Assembly: GCA_000149265.1 (NCBI GenBank)
Contig: CH003313.1
Coordinates: 407,160 to 471,159 of the forward strand
Direction of reading: 5' to 3'
Origin: Ciona savignyi
Lineage: Eukaryota > Chordata > Ascidiacea > Phlebobranchia > Cionidae
Length of the DNA: 64,000 nucleotides
Both the position numbers and the translations under genes were made by a program. Positions 36,851 to 48,621 of the stretch are shown here, piece after piece (the stretch's first letter is position 1; the number at the start of each line of letters is the position of its first letter). A model generated the notes under the pieces. The model had not been told where the DNA came from, made no database searches, and saw only the letters and a list, made by a program, of their open reading frames with translations.

Positions 36851-39595
36851 CCAGCTAGTATCTTTCCCACGGATATAATTTTCACAACTTTTACTTGCTC
36901 GCAGAAAATTAGAGTTTGCCCTCTTAACGATAAACTAAATGGCCAGACATTTTACCTGATCTAGTAATTTACATAAAAACACCCACGCAAGATTTTCACC
37001 ACTTTTCTTTTTGTTGTCTAAAAGAATTTGAAATACCCAATAAACAAAAGTAAAATGGTATTACATACAATTTCAAATGTAAATACAAAAACGATGAAAA
37101 CATTTGGTACCAATTTTACACAAGCATATCTGCAATTTACTTTCACATACACTGTACTGAACAATTATGATTGCTTTTTTACGCTTATACCAGACCACCA
37201 GTTTAGAGCAGCAATCTGTTAACTTTTAGTACTAATAATGGATATGATTTAAGTATGGCATCATATTGTGTATCGGCCTTCAATAAAATTGTCCTGTAAA
37301 ATGCTTTAGATTCTAGTCTGCAAATCAAAAGAATTATACGAGGCCTTTGCATGTGCGAGTTACATGCTAGATAGATGATGCAACACTTGAAATGAATTGT
37401 CTCTGCGCGTTCTGATACTAAATCCTCACGGACAACAGGGTGGCAGCCTAGTGGTTGCAAACCGTGATTGGGAATATGCGATAGTATGTATTCATGTAAG
37501 TTAAAATACTCACCAGTATAAACTTGTATCCAGCACCAGTAAATGTTCCAGCACCAGTGAATCTTTCCGTATATCTGATGATGTGCACTGTGTTTGTCTA
37601 CAACATCTTCATACTTAAGGTTTTAATGTAAAATCCAATTTTATATTTCCAACTTCAAAGTTTACGATGTGTGAAAAGATGTGCAAAGATGATGGAAATC
37701 CACAAATTACTTTTTAGTTATTAACCTGGAAAAAGTACTGAGCATTTAATTCTGCATGACGGGGCAAGGAAGAGCACAGACAATACTAGTACTTTTCACT
37801 ACCATATATATTAACTCTCATTTTTTATGTTAAAGCAGTAACAACAACAGGTGATTGCTGCATTTCAAACTAAATTCCATAGACTACAGTTATTTATTAT
37901 GACAATTTGACTAAAGTTTATTGCTAGTAATACAAGATCGGTAAAATAATGTACCGGAAAACTAGTTTACACATCTCATGCTTTGTTAAAACTTCAAATA
38001 CAATGTCAAATTTGTTCTGTATTTTGCAATTGAGTACTGGTAGTGACAAGGATATATGACTTTGATTTCACGCCACCTAAAAGACTACGATGAACATGAA
38101 GGATAACTTTCTGCACACTAGCTGTTAATCAGTTTAAAACGTTTAAATATCACAATAATCAGTTTAAAAAGTATGCCAGATTTGTACAAAAATCCTGCGT
38201 TCAAAAGGCGAGTACAGCACAAAACAATATTCGATACTATCTGTAAGCAAAGATTTTTTCTGTGATAGGTTATTTTTGCATACAAAAATGTTTGTGGCAC
38301 TTCTACTAGGAATTCTAACGTTGGCCATTGCCATAATTTTTAGTAGGAATTTGCGGTACGGATTTTTTATACCAAGAAACGGTAAACTAAAGGTTTATAT
38401 CAGTAGATGTGTTGTAACTTCATTTATCCAAGACCTACCATGTCTAGTAGCATATATTATGATTAGCGAACTACTCCAATCTGGTAAACTATGCAAACAG
38501 GAAAATACTAAAAGGAGGAAAACTGCACATGAAAAGGGGTAAACTAAAAAAAGGCGTGAAGAATAAAAAATGCAAAAAAATGAACCGTTTCTAATTATTC
38601 CTGTGTAAAATTAAACATTAATAATAAACTGGGCAGTTAATGTGTTGCAATTTGGAGCAAGCAATCCTGCTTTCAAAACAGTAAACACCACTACTTATCA
38701 TATATAGAAAACACTAACTTCACATTAATTAAAGAAAAATAATACCTGCAAATACTTAATATCAACCACGTAATGTTGCTGCACTGAGCGTTATACTTAA
38801 AATCTGTGTTTTCCTGCATAGTTCTAGATTAGTAACTGTAGTAACCTCTAAAAACGGTTGGAATCGATAAAGACTAATTAATCCTACTTTATATCAACTT
38901 ACTACATTATATTACGTAAATCATGTATGCAGTATAATAGTGCATGTATTTTCCATGCTAAACAAACAAAGTTTTATGCATAAACCGCAACGGTTCGTAA
39001 CATAATTGCGCGTTGAACCGTTGCGCAAATAACAATGTAAACAAAATGGCGGAAAACGAACATCTTTTCGAAATCTGTGCCGCAAGTAATCGAGCAGGGT
39101 CGCCATTAGTGATAAAGTCGATAAAGCGCGGGAAACTCAAAAGCGTGGTTTGGTTAATAATGTTTCTATGAATATTTTACTTAATTTACATTCAAATTCA
39201 ACGCACACATTATTAAACAGATAGACAAATTGCTATTTTTTTCTCATTCAATTATCAACGGAAATATCCGAATTAAAATGAGCGTTTTTTTTGGTTTTAC
39301 TAAAATCTTTAATTGAATGTATGTTAGAAAAATTAATTAAAAACATTGTTTACATGTTAAAACTTTAATTGTAATAGGTCTGCTATAAGTTTTGTAAACT
39401 AATAATGATAAAATTCTGATTACTTACCAGCCGCCACGGTCGACGGAATATTATGATTTATTGAATAGGCAGGTTAAGTACGGAACGGTTATTTCCCTCG
39501 TAGTAAAAGTGAACCAGTGACCTTGTTTGTTTTTTTAGACACCAACTTTTTTTTAATATCTTAACGATTAGTCGGTTATAGCTTTTGCCAAATAG
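36851..39595. other. stretch without a confirmed gene
   Basis: Three weak signals only. A possible minus-strand exon is at 37512-37587, with a donor at its low end and a repeated TGAG-containing peptide (RFTGAGTFTGAGYKF). A short plus-strand frame at 38288-38542 encodes one hydrophobic segment. A cluster near 39040-39110 has ATGGCG starts on both strands, and a minus-strand donor lies at 39427. None has family resemblance. Confidence 0.3.
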
Positions 39596-39599
39596 TTGT

Positions 39600-39690
39600 T
39601 GAATCAAAGCCAGTCTGACTGGTTGTTTGTGTCCTTGGGTAGTGTGCTAAGCTTTGTCTGAAACCCTATGGATTAAGTTAAATTAAACAA
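39600..39690 (+). mobile_element. short SINE central fragment
   Basis: The blocks 'gactggttgtttgtgtcctt', 'gggtagtgtgctaagctttg' and 'accctatggattaag' follow the central SINE order. Confidence 0.45.
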
Positions 39691-40049
39691 TAAAAACATC
39701 TTTATTCTAAATGGACGTTTGCCTGGAGAAATGTACTCTCCGAACGCCACCCCCTGCATTTCCCATGCTTTTGGATACACAACTCATGCCATTTAAACTT
39801 AATGCTGTAGGTGTTCGAAATGGTGGTTTTACTTTCAAAATTTGCAATTTACACCACTGCAAAGGAATGAGTATAAACTTGGAACCAGGTGCCTGGCTGG
39901 TGGCCCCTGCCCTTAACCCCTAACTATGATGAGACATGTAAATGGGCTGGAACTCTTAAATCGGATAGTTTCAGGCACAACTATTTTGTTTGAGGTGGGC
40001 AAACTTGACTATGATAATCAAGCAAGGCTTTTGAGGCATTTGGTATCTA

Positions 40050-43000
40050 CAGTGGATGCCACTTAATGTAATTACGAATAATATTATCAATCGGTTAATA
40101 TTATCGGAATTCCTGATTCCCGCCCGAACGTACAATATGCATTACTAATATGCCGCTTACTGTAATCAGTACAACGGTTATTTTTATCGATTTTTTTCCA
40201 AACGTACGTAGAGACTAATTTTGTTAACTTCTAACATAAATGCCAAGCTTTGACGATTAGTCACCTGAGAAACCTATCAACATTAAAACTGAATTGTCCG
40301 GGATGATGAAAGAGCAAATGAACTGGGTGATAATTTCGCGGCAAGCTTTAATCTAGTGAGTTTGGAAAAAGGAGATCGAAAAGCTGACTTAATTTTGGTT
40401 AGTCTTATTGTTCAGGCAATAACAGGTGTAGTATTATTTAAGATCTTTATGTTATGTCGGCTATATAAGCCAGAGGCATCTCTCTCGTCGGCCTCTTTCC
40501 ATCTCGACACACGTATAATAAAGGACGTATTATACCTATCGTGTGTTGAACACTACATGGTGTCAGAAGTGAGATGTCGTTTCAAATAGCTCCACCGGAA
40601 GTATTCGACTTCAGTTTTCCAGAAGCATGGTCTGCATGGATCCGAAGATTCGAGAGGTACCGGGAAGCATCGGGACTGTTGGACGAATCACAGTCCAAGC
40701 AAGTAAATACCTTAATGTACTTATTAGGCAATAAGGGGGAAGACATCCTATGCTCGTTTAATTTAACGCAAGCGGAAAGAGGAAGGTATGAAGCCGTAAA
40801 AACTAAGTTTACGGCGCACTTCAATGTCCATCAAAATGTAATATTTGAAAGGGCAAAGTTTAATCGACGCTCGCAACAGGCTGGGGAGCCTATAGATGAT
40901 TTTATTACATCACTCTATAAAATGTCGGAAAACTGTAACTATGGGACGCTCAGAGACGAAATGTTAAGAGATAGAATAGTCGTGGGGATTAGCGACGATT
41001 CACTATCTGAACGTTTACAGATGATCGGCGATTTAACCCTCGAAAGAGCGATAAACATGGTTAGGAATACCGAAGTTGTAAAGCGACAACAGATTACGTT
41101 AAAAGAGGAACGAAATCAATCGTTGAATGCGGTGCACGCCAGTAGAAAAGCATCTACAAGGACAAGCGTGGCACGGGGAAGCAATCAATGCCGACGTAAA
41201 CCAAATAACTGCCAATGGTGTGGCGGCTCATCATCGCACGAAAGAGCAAGTTGTCCTGCCAGAAGCGCAGTTTGTTTTTCTTGTCATAAACGTGGGCACT
41301 TTAATACTGTTTGTAAATCGAAGCATCGATTGCAGCATTTAATAACGCAGGAAGAACCAGAGTGCCTATTCCATCACAGGAAGAATTTCTAACAATTCCG
41401 ATGACGAGCGCATGATATCAGTATTAGTTAACGGGAAATCGATTAAATTCAAAATCGATACAGGAGCCGACGTTACCGCAATTACAAATGAAGATTTTAA
41501 ACAGATTAATGCCACCTTAATACCATCAAATAGGTCATTATATGGACCCAGAGACGATGTATTAACACAGCGGGGGAAGTTTACGGCGACGCTACAGGTT
41601 GGTACACACGTGCATCACGACCAAATTTACGTATTGCCAGGGTTGGTGCAATCCTTATTGGGCTGGAATGCAGTAAAAAGCCTCAAGGTCATTGCGAACA
41701 TATGCGGTTTAAAAACCACTGAATACAAAGAAAGATTTCCTAACTTATTTAAAGGGTTAGGCAACCTGGGAGAACAATATTCGATCAGATTAAAGGATGA
41801 AGTAAAAACCGTGTGCCTTCATGTGCCAAGGCGTATTGCTCATCCACTTCAAGGACAAGTGAAGGTCGAAATAGATCGGATGGAAGCTACAGGGGTGATC
41901 CAGCGTGTAACGGAACCAACGGAGTGGTGTTCTGGTATGGTCGTTGTCCCGAAGAAAAACGGTACGGTAAGAATTTGTATTGACTACACAAATTTAAATA
42001 AGGCGGTGCGCAGAGAGCGACACATGTTACCTACCGTCGACGAAATATTAGCGAAACTCTCTTCGGCAAAATATTTTACAAAGTTAGATGCAAATTCGGG
42101 GTTTTGGCAAATTCCGCTAGCAGAGGACTCTAAATTATTAACTACATTTATTACTCCATGGGGAAGATTTTGTTTCAACCGACTACCATTTGGCATTAAT
42201 TCGGCTCCAGAGCATTTCCAACGTAGAATGTCCCAAATAGTGGAAGGATTGCCTGGGGTAGTTTGCAAAATGGATGATATCTTGGTATTCGGTAAAGACC
42301 TACAGGAACACGATAATCGCTTACTTTCCGTTTTAGAAAAATTGGATAAAGCTGGAGTGACCTTAAACGAGAAATGCGAGTTTTCCAAAACATCGATAAA
42401 ATTTTTAGGTCACATTGTTGATGAAAATGGAGTTCATGCCGACCCATCAAAGATTTCCGCTATAGTCAACTTGGAACCCCCGAAAGATATTACCGAGGTA
42501 AGACGATTTTTAGGCATGGCGAATCAATTGGCCAAATTCATACCTGGATTTGCAGAGATGACAAAGCCGATACGCGAACTGTTACAAAAAAGTAATGCGT
42601 GGTTGTGGGAAACTCCCCAACAAGAGGCGTTTCAGACTATAAAAAAATACCTCACAAATCTACCTATACTCTCACACTACAACCATAAAAATGAAACCGT
42701 AGTTTCGGCTGATGCGTCTAGTTTTGGTTTGGGAGCGGTTCTCATGCAAAACGTGAACAGGCAATTGAAACCGGTTCTTTATGCCTCACGATCACTTAAC
42801 AGTACCGAAAAGAATTACGCTCAAATCGAAAAGGAAGCGTTGGCAACAACTTGGGCGTGCGAGAGATTTAAGGAATATCTAATTGGTATGCAATTCACAA
42901 TCCAAACCGACCACAAACCCCTTGTATCGCTCTTAGGCAACAAAAACATTAATGAACTGTCTCCTCGAATACAAAGGATGCGTATGAGACTAATGTGGTA

Positions 43001-44511
43001 TGATTATAACATTACTTACGTTCCGGGAAAAAAACTTATAATTGCAGACACTTTATCAAGATCACCCGAGAAAAACTGCGGCACTGGAGAAATAACAGAG
43101 ATACTGGAAGAACATTTGTGCTCGGTACAAGCGTCTTTTCCGGCAACAGATAGACGTTTGGAACAAATCAGAGAACACACGAGCAAAGATTCATTATTAA
43201 ACCAAGTAATTGTGTATATTAATAGTTCCTGGCCACACAATTCAAAACTTCCACATAACTTACTAGCATACAAACAAGCCGCACCAGACTTGATATATAA
43301 TAAGGGCATGCTATTGAAGGGAACTTGCATCGTTATTCCACAGTCTCTGAGAAGGGATGTTTTAAGCAAACTGCACGAAGGTCACCAGGGAATAACTAAA
43401 TGTCGCCAAAGAGTGAAGTCCGCAGTGTGGTGGCCAGCAATAAATCGGGATGTTGAACAATTCGTAAGAAATTGCACGGTTTGCTCGCACAATGTCTTTG
43501 TGAAAGCCGAGCCTATGATCTCGAGCCAATTACCACAGGGCTCGTGGCAGAAAGTGGCTGCAGATCTATTTTATTGGCAAAATCACACTTACATACTCAT
43601 GGTGGATTATTTTTCCAGGTTTATAGAGATTTCCATTCTGAAAAGTGGTACCACATCGACCGAGGTAATAACAAAAATTAAAAGTATATTTTCCAGACAT
43701 GGTATTCCATTTACGCTGGTAACGGACAATGGTCCCCAATTCTCTTCGTTTATGTTGCACGAAGTTTGCAGCGGACTACGGGGTTCGAACATTCCACAAG
43801 CAGCCCAAGATACGCCCAAAGCAACGGCGAAGCCGAACGCGCGGTGAAGACCGTCAAACAACTTTTGAAAAAGTCGGAGGACCCATATATGGCTATGCTT
43901 GCCTACCGCAACACGCCACTAGAATCCGGCTACTCACCAGCCGAACTTTTAATGGGAAGGTCGCTTCGAACAAGACTACCAGTGTTACCGGCGATTCTTC
44001 GTCCATCATGGCCGTATCTGGAACGGTACAAACAAAAACAGCGGACAATTAAGAAACGACAGAAGCGAAACTATGATTGTCGGCATAAAACCCTGCCTCT
44101 GCCGAAACTTTCACCTGGTACATACGTCTGGATTGATGGACGCACAAACAAAGACAACGCACCCGACGGCGTGGTTCTCGGTCAAAGTACCCATCACAAT
44201 CAGCGTTCCTACATAGTGGAAACCAGCCGTGGTCAAATGCGCAGAAACCGAAGGCAACTACGACCTGTTCCTACGCCTGAACCACAAGAAACGGACGCTA
44301 TTTATTCTCGCTATGGGCGTAAAATAATACCCCCTTGTTTATTTCGCTATGGGCGTAAAATAATACCCATTGTTTATTTCAATTACAGTTGTATTGTATT
44401 TAAATTTTCTTTTTCGACACCTATTGAACAATAAAATGGCAATTTTCATTTTTTCGGTTTGTTATCATTTTTGGTGTTATCAAATGTGAACACGATAAGC
44501 GGCATCCACTG
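40050..44511. mobile_element. TA-flanked inverted-repeat DNA transposon remnant (pogo/Tc1-mariner-like) carrying an LTR element
   Basis: The left end CAGTGGATGCCACTTA (40050) and the reverse complement of the right end, CAGTGGATGCCGCTTA (ending 44511), differ at one base. Both are flanked by TA (40048-40049 and 44512-44513), the target duplication of the Tc1/mariner/pogo superfamily. A 'atgccgctta' word recurs subterminally near 40150. Only short arms belong to this element; most of the interval is an inserted LTR retroelement. No transposase was recognised. Confidence 0.65.
40427..44434 (+). mobile_element. fossil Ty3/gypsy-like LTR retrotransposon
   Basis: A 131-bp putative 5' LTR (40427-40557) has ends TGTAGT/ACTACA, a TATA-like 'ctatataagcc' and a polyadenylation-type 'aataaag'. 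A primer-binding-type sequence 'tggtgtcagaagtgaga' follows immediately. A gag-like part with zinc-knuckle cysteines spans about 40574-41392. The pol part spans about 41412-44434 and shows, in order, protease (DTGADV), reverse transcriptase (MDDILVFG), RNase H (SADASSFGLGA) and integrase (an HHCC-type segment, then VTDNGPQFSS). The domain order is that of Ty3/gypsy. Most of the coding length is open, suggesting a young insertion. About one break is apparent in pol, and no second LTR was found, so it is treated as a broken fossil. A direct repeat of about 37 bp lies near 44313-44385. Confidence 0.9.
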
Positions 44512-44513
44512 TA

Positions 44514-45486
44514 TTTGTAATAACTAATTAGATTATTGATTTCTAAATATCTCTAAAATATATTACAACACAACACATAACTATGATACAAAATTCGTGA
44601 TTTATTTTGCAATTGATCCAATACAGTGGTTGAGCAAAATCCTGCCATGTCCATACAGTTGTGATGCAGTACAAGCCATTGAATGACAATGATGGTTGTT
44701 GTACAAAACCAATAGCAGAACACCACACAATAAACATCATTTAAGATGAAAATATATTTTCAACATTTAAACTTCATCCTGTCTCACTCGTAGAGGAAGA
44801 CCTGAAAATATAATACAAAATAGTAAGACAGTTAACTGCACACAATAAAGATTAAGTATGGTGGATAAGCTACACAATTTTTAATGTCTAAAGTTCCAGA
44901 ATGTTATTCTATAATTTTGTATCCCTGGGCATTACTCATAACAGATTGCTATCACTACGTACTGGTACATTTCTATGGGTCAAATTTAAGAAATCATTGC
45001 TAAAAAATCAATGGTATGAGATAGTTGCAGGCAATGGTTAAAAAAGATATTAAAACACCTAAAAGCTTCTGTCTGGTCAGATAGCTTGAAGATAAAGACT
45101 TAGGTCATGATAGGGGCATTTGTTACAGAACTCTATGCAAAAAAATACTTAATGAGATCAACAATACTATTGTTAACCAGAATCCCAGAAAATTTAAATA
45201 ATCAGTTATTTGCCCAGATAGCTTAGTCAGCCAAAAGTTGTTAGATCCATCAGAACATGAATAACAAATAAATGAAATGATACAACCATGTATGTGTGAA
45301 CGGTGATTAGGTTTGGGTGACGATGTCCAAATTTGTTACTATTTTAACAAAAAGTCACACATTAGGCGCTTAATAGTTACTGTGTGACAGTCGGTTTCTA
45401 AAACTGTAATAAACGTCAATATAAATTAAAAAATATTAGGTATTTTCATCAATTTACCTTTAGATTGGTTTCATGGAATTGACACT
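44514..45486. other. gene-free stretch, possibly 3' UTR of the next minus-strand gene
   Basis: There is no coding exon with family resemblance. On the minus strand an acceptor-like 'atattttcag' lies just above 44802, and a donor-like 'gtaaatt' lies at 45451-45457 read in reverse. An untranslated or terminal exon is possible here. Confidence 0.3.
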
Positions 45487-46030
45487 TTATGAATGATACG
45501 ACCAGTTGGCAGTTTTCTCTGCATCGACATTCCTAAAACATTAACAAATTAATTCCTTATATAAGATGCATGAAGTAAAAAAATAAGGGTTCTCCACGTT
45601 TACTTAATGCTCGTTGAGGCATATATATCATTTTGCTGCTTTGGTACAAAGAAATTTCCTCAATTTTCTACAATACTATGAGTCAAAAATTCATTAATGT
45701 AAAATTTTTTAAAAAATCAACAGTCTGTAAGTAAAAGACTCCAAATAAAGTTAAAATACATTTTCTTTTCCCATAAAAAAATCCTATATCAAATAAAAGA
45801 TGCAATAAAATATTATGCGAAACCAACAGCCAAGATAATTTAATAAAAAATTGGTGAACATACCTAACAAGATATGTCAGCAGCCATTCAGAAATAATAT
45901 TTTCATCCGATTCAAGCTGGACTCTCACACCCCATTTTGACTTGCATGGGTCTGCTAAGTCTCGGGGAAACTTTCCATTGACGCTTTCATCATAAAAATA
46001 CAGTTCCACATTTTCAAGAAATGTGCAAAA
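45487..46030 (-). CDS. unrecognised protein, C-terminal exons
   Basis: Two minus-strand exons are suggested: about 46030 down to 45864 (donor gtatgt) and 45532 down to a TAA stop at 45487 (acceptor tttag). The junction phase agrees. The readable product includes VELYFYDESVNGKFPRDL, then CKSKWGVRVQLESDENIISE, WLLTYLVRN and VDAEKTANWSYHS. The peptide is non-repetitive and has normal amino acid composition, unlike shadow frames nearby. The 5' part is not resolved, because the 335-bp-unit repeat begins just upstream (46073). I do not recognise the family. It could be the end of a real gene or a chance open stretch. Confidence 0.35.
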
Positions 46031-46072
46031 AGTACAAGTGCTTGATTGGTTTTGTCGACCATGTCAACATAG

Positions 46073-46870
46073 ACAATGGTGTCTAACAAATGACAAAGTT
46101 TCATTGCGTTTCCATTATCGCTTCTGTTAGATGTCATGGCAACATATCATGCCCGTCACAATTATTATTTAGGAACATATCTTGATTTTAAGGGAATTAC
46201 CCTCAGTAGTTTTTATCTTTCTTTCAATTGGCACAGAATTGGCTAACAGTCAACATTCCACCAAATCTGAATAAAATTGAAGCAAACATTCAAGAGCTAT
46301 GCTCAAAAAAATAATAAATAAATTAGAAAAAAAATACCATTTTGGTTTTTAAAGTCCCCTGGATTTATCACCAAAATTTTGTTTTTTTTGCAAAAATAGA
46401 ACATGTTGTCTAACAAATTAAAAAAGGTTTATTGCGATTCCATTACTTCTTCTGGTAGATGTCGGCACGCCATGCCATTCCTTTCACAATCATAATTTGA
46501 GCTCAAAATCTTATTTTTGGGGTATTTCTGTAGGTAATTTTTGTATTTCTTCTAAGTGTTAAATTAGTAGCTAATGCACTTACATTCCACCAAATCTGAT
46601 TAATATTGCAGCAGCTGTTCAAGCGTTATGCCCAAAAAAGCTAATTTATTTTAAAAAATACTGTTATATGGTTTTTAATGTCACAGGGGAATTCCCCTGG
46701 ATTTATCACCCAACATTTTGGTTTCTGCATATCTAGACCAATTTGTCTAACTAATGAGAAGTTTCATTGTGAATTCATCACCCCTTCTAGAAGATGTCAG
46801 GGCGACATGCCATGCCTGTCAAGCATTTGACGAAATAAAAATAATAAAAAAATTAAAAAAGGAACAAAAA
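46073..46870 (+). repeat. 335-bp-unit interspersed repeat, partial copy C
   Basis: The unit marker 'tgtctaac' occurs at about 46078, 46416 and 46746 (spacing about 330-338). Each unit contains the 'gttagatgtca'/'ggtagatgtcgg' and 'catgcc' blocks. It ends with the A-rich run and 'ggaacaaaaacaaattgtg', like the other copies, but lacks the 5' leader. Confidence 0.7.
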
Positions 46871-47042
46871 CAAATTGTGTTATAATAACCTAACAATTAA
46901 CAGTTACTACCCCTTCACCAGTGTCCTAATTGTAAAAGCCATTCTAAGCACCACTCATGCATTCTATTGATTTTTTATGGCAAAACCCTTTTCGCAGTGC
47001 ATTGGACTCAAGTTTAACCTATAGAGTAAATTTATAAAAAAT

Positions 47043-48540
47043 ACTAGAGAGTGTCAACCACGTGTTTAACCACCACTATTTGTAAAACACATTTTGTATG
47101 CCATATAATTATGCTACTGCTACAGGGTCCCTAACCACATTTTGTATCTTATACAATGAATATGTAGTTTTTGTTTCTGCAAGCATAAACGCATGGGTCC
47201 CTTAGTTATCAAGCCAAACTTCTTCTCCAGGTGTAGGTAAAAAAAAGAACAATCGTGTTAGATTTACGAACATTTCACAACAAATGTTTAAATTAAAGCT
47301 TTTTCTTCAAGTGCTGTATTGAAATGAAGCTAAATTCCTAAAACAGCCCGATTTAGTTTTTGATGGCTTCGGGGAATTTTCCATGGGCTTAGTACATAAG
47401 TTTCTGTATTTACATATGTGGGTCATGTTGTCTAACAATTCGTAAAGTTTTAATCCAATTTGACGAATCCTTGTTCAAGATGTCAGTGCAATGTTGCATG
47501 CTTGTAACAATCATGAGTCAGGAACATATCTTCGTTTTTAAGGGAGTTACCCTAAGTAAATAGTTTTCTTTCTTTTAATTGACATAGGGTGGCTAACGAT
47601 TCAGCATTTCACTAAATCTGATCAAAATTAGAGCAGCTGTTCAAACGCTATGGCCCGAAAAGCTAATTTTTTAGAAAAATAACCGTTTTGGATTTTAACG
47701 TCTCAGGGGAATTCCCCTAGATTTATCACCCACAATTTTTTACTGCGTATTTAGACCATGTTGTCTAACATATGACCAAGTTTTGTTACTATTCTATTAT
47801 TCCTTCTGGTAGATGTCAGGGCGTTATGCCATGCCTGTCACAATCATAATTTGAGAACAAAATCTTTTTTTAGGGTATTTTCCTAGATAATTTTTTATAT
47901 TTTTTTTCTTAATTGTTAAATTAGTAGGTAATGCACTTACATTCCACGAAATCTGAATCAGATTGAATCAGCCGTTCAAGCGCCATGCCCTAAAAAGCTA
48001 CTTTTTTTAGAAAAAATACCGTTTTGGTGTTTAACGCCCCCGGGGGAATTTCCCTGGATTTATCCCCCAAACTGTTGGTTTCTGTTCATCTAGACCATGT
48101 TGTGTAAAAAATACCAAAGTTTAATTGCGATTTCATTTTTCCTTCCGGTAGATGTCACGGGGCGACATGGCGTGCTTGTCACAATCATGATTTGAAAACA
48201 AAATGTTATTTTTTAGGGTATTTCCCTAGGTAATTTTTTTATTTCTTCCACGTGTTAAATCAGTTACTAATGCACTTACATTTTACCAAATCTGATTCAA
48301 ATTGGAGCTAACGTTCAAGCGCTATGCCCAAAAAAGCTAGTTTTTTAGAAAAAAATACCGTTTTGGTTTTTAACGTTTCAGGGGAATTCCCCTGGTTTTA
48401 TCTCCCAAAATTTTAGTTTCTGTTCATCTAGACCATGTTGTCTAACAAATGGCAAAGTCTTATTGCGATTCCATTTTTCCTTCTGGTAGATGTCGGGGCG
48501 ACATGCCATGCCTGTCAAGCGTTTGACGAAAAAAAAGAAA

Positions 48541-48572
<32 letters not shown>

Positions 48573-48621
48573 CGGACAAAAACAATATGTGTCCCAATTT
48601 TTCAAATGGGACCCATAATTA
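47043..48621 (+). repeat. 335-bp-unit interspersed repeat, full copy B
   Basis: It has the same leader ('actagagagtgtcaaccacg', then 'gcaagcataaacgcatgggt') and the same 3' end ('aaatgggacccataatta') as copy A. Unit markers fall at about 47423, 47755, 48092 and 48431. A long poly-A/G run lies at 48527-48571. It follows copy C in the same orientation. Confidence 0.8.

Noticed and set aside
38288-38542. 85-codon plus-strand frame with one hydrophobic segment
   Set aside because: AT-rich sequence readily gives such frames. No splice sites, homology or supporting context were seen, so it is noted only as a weak signal.
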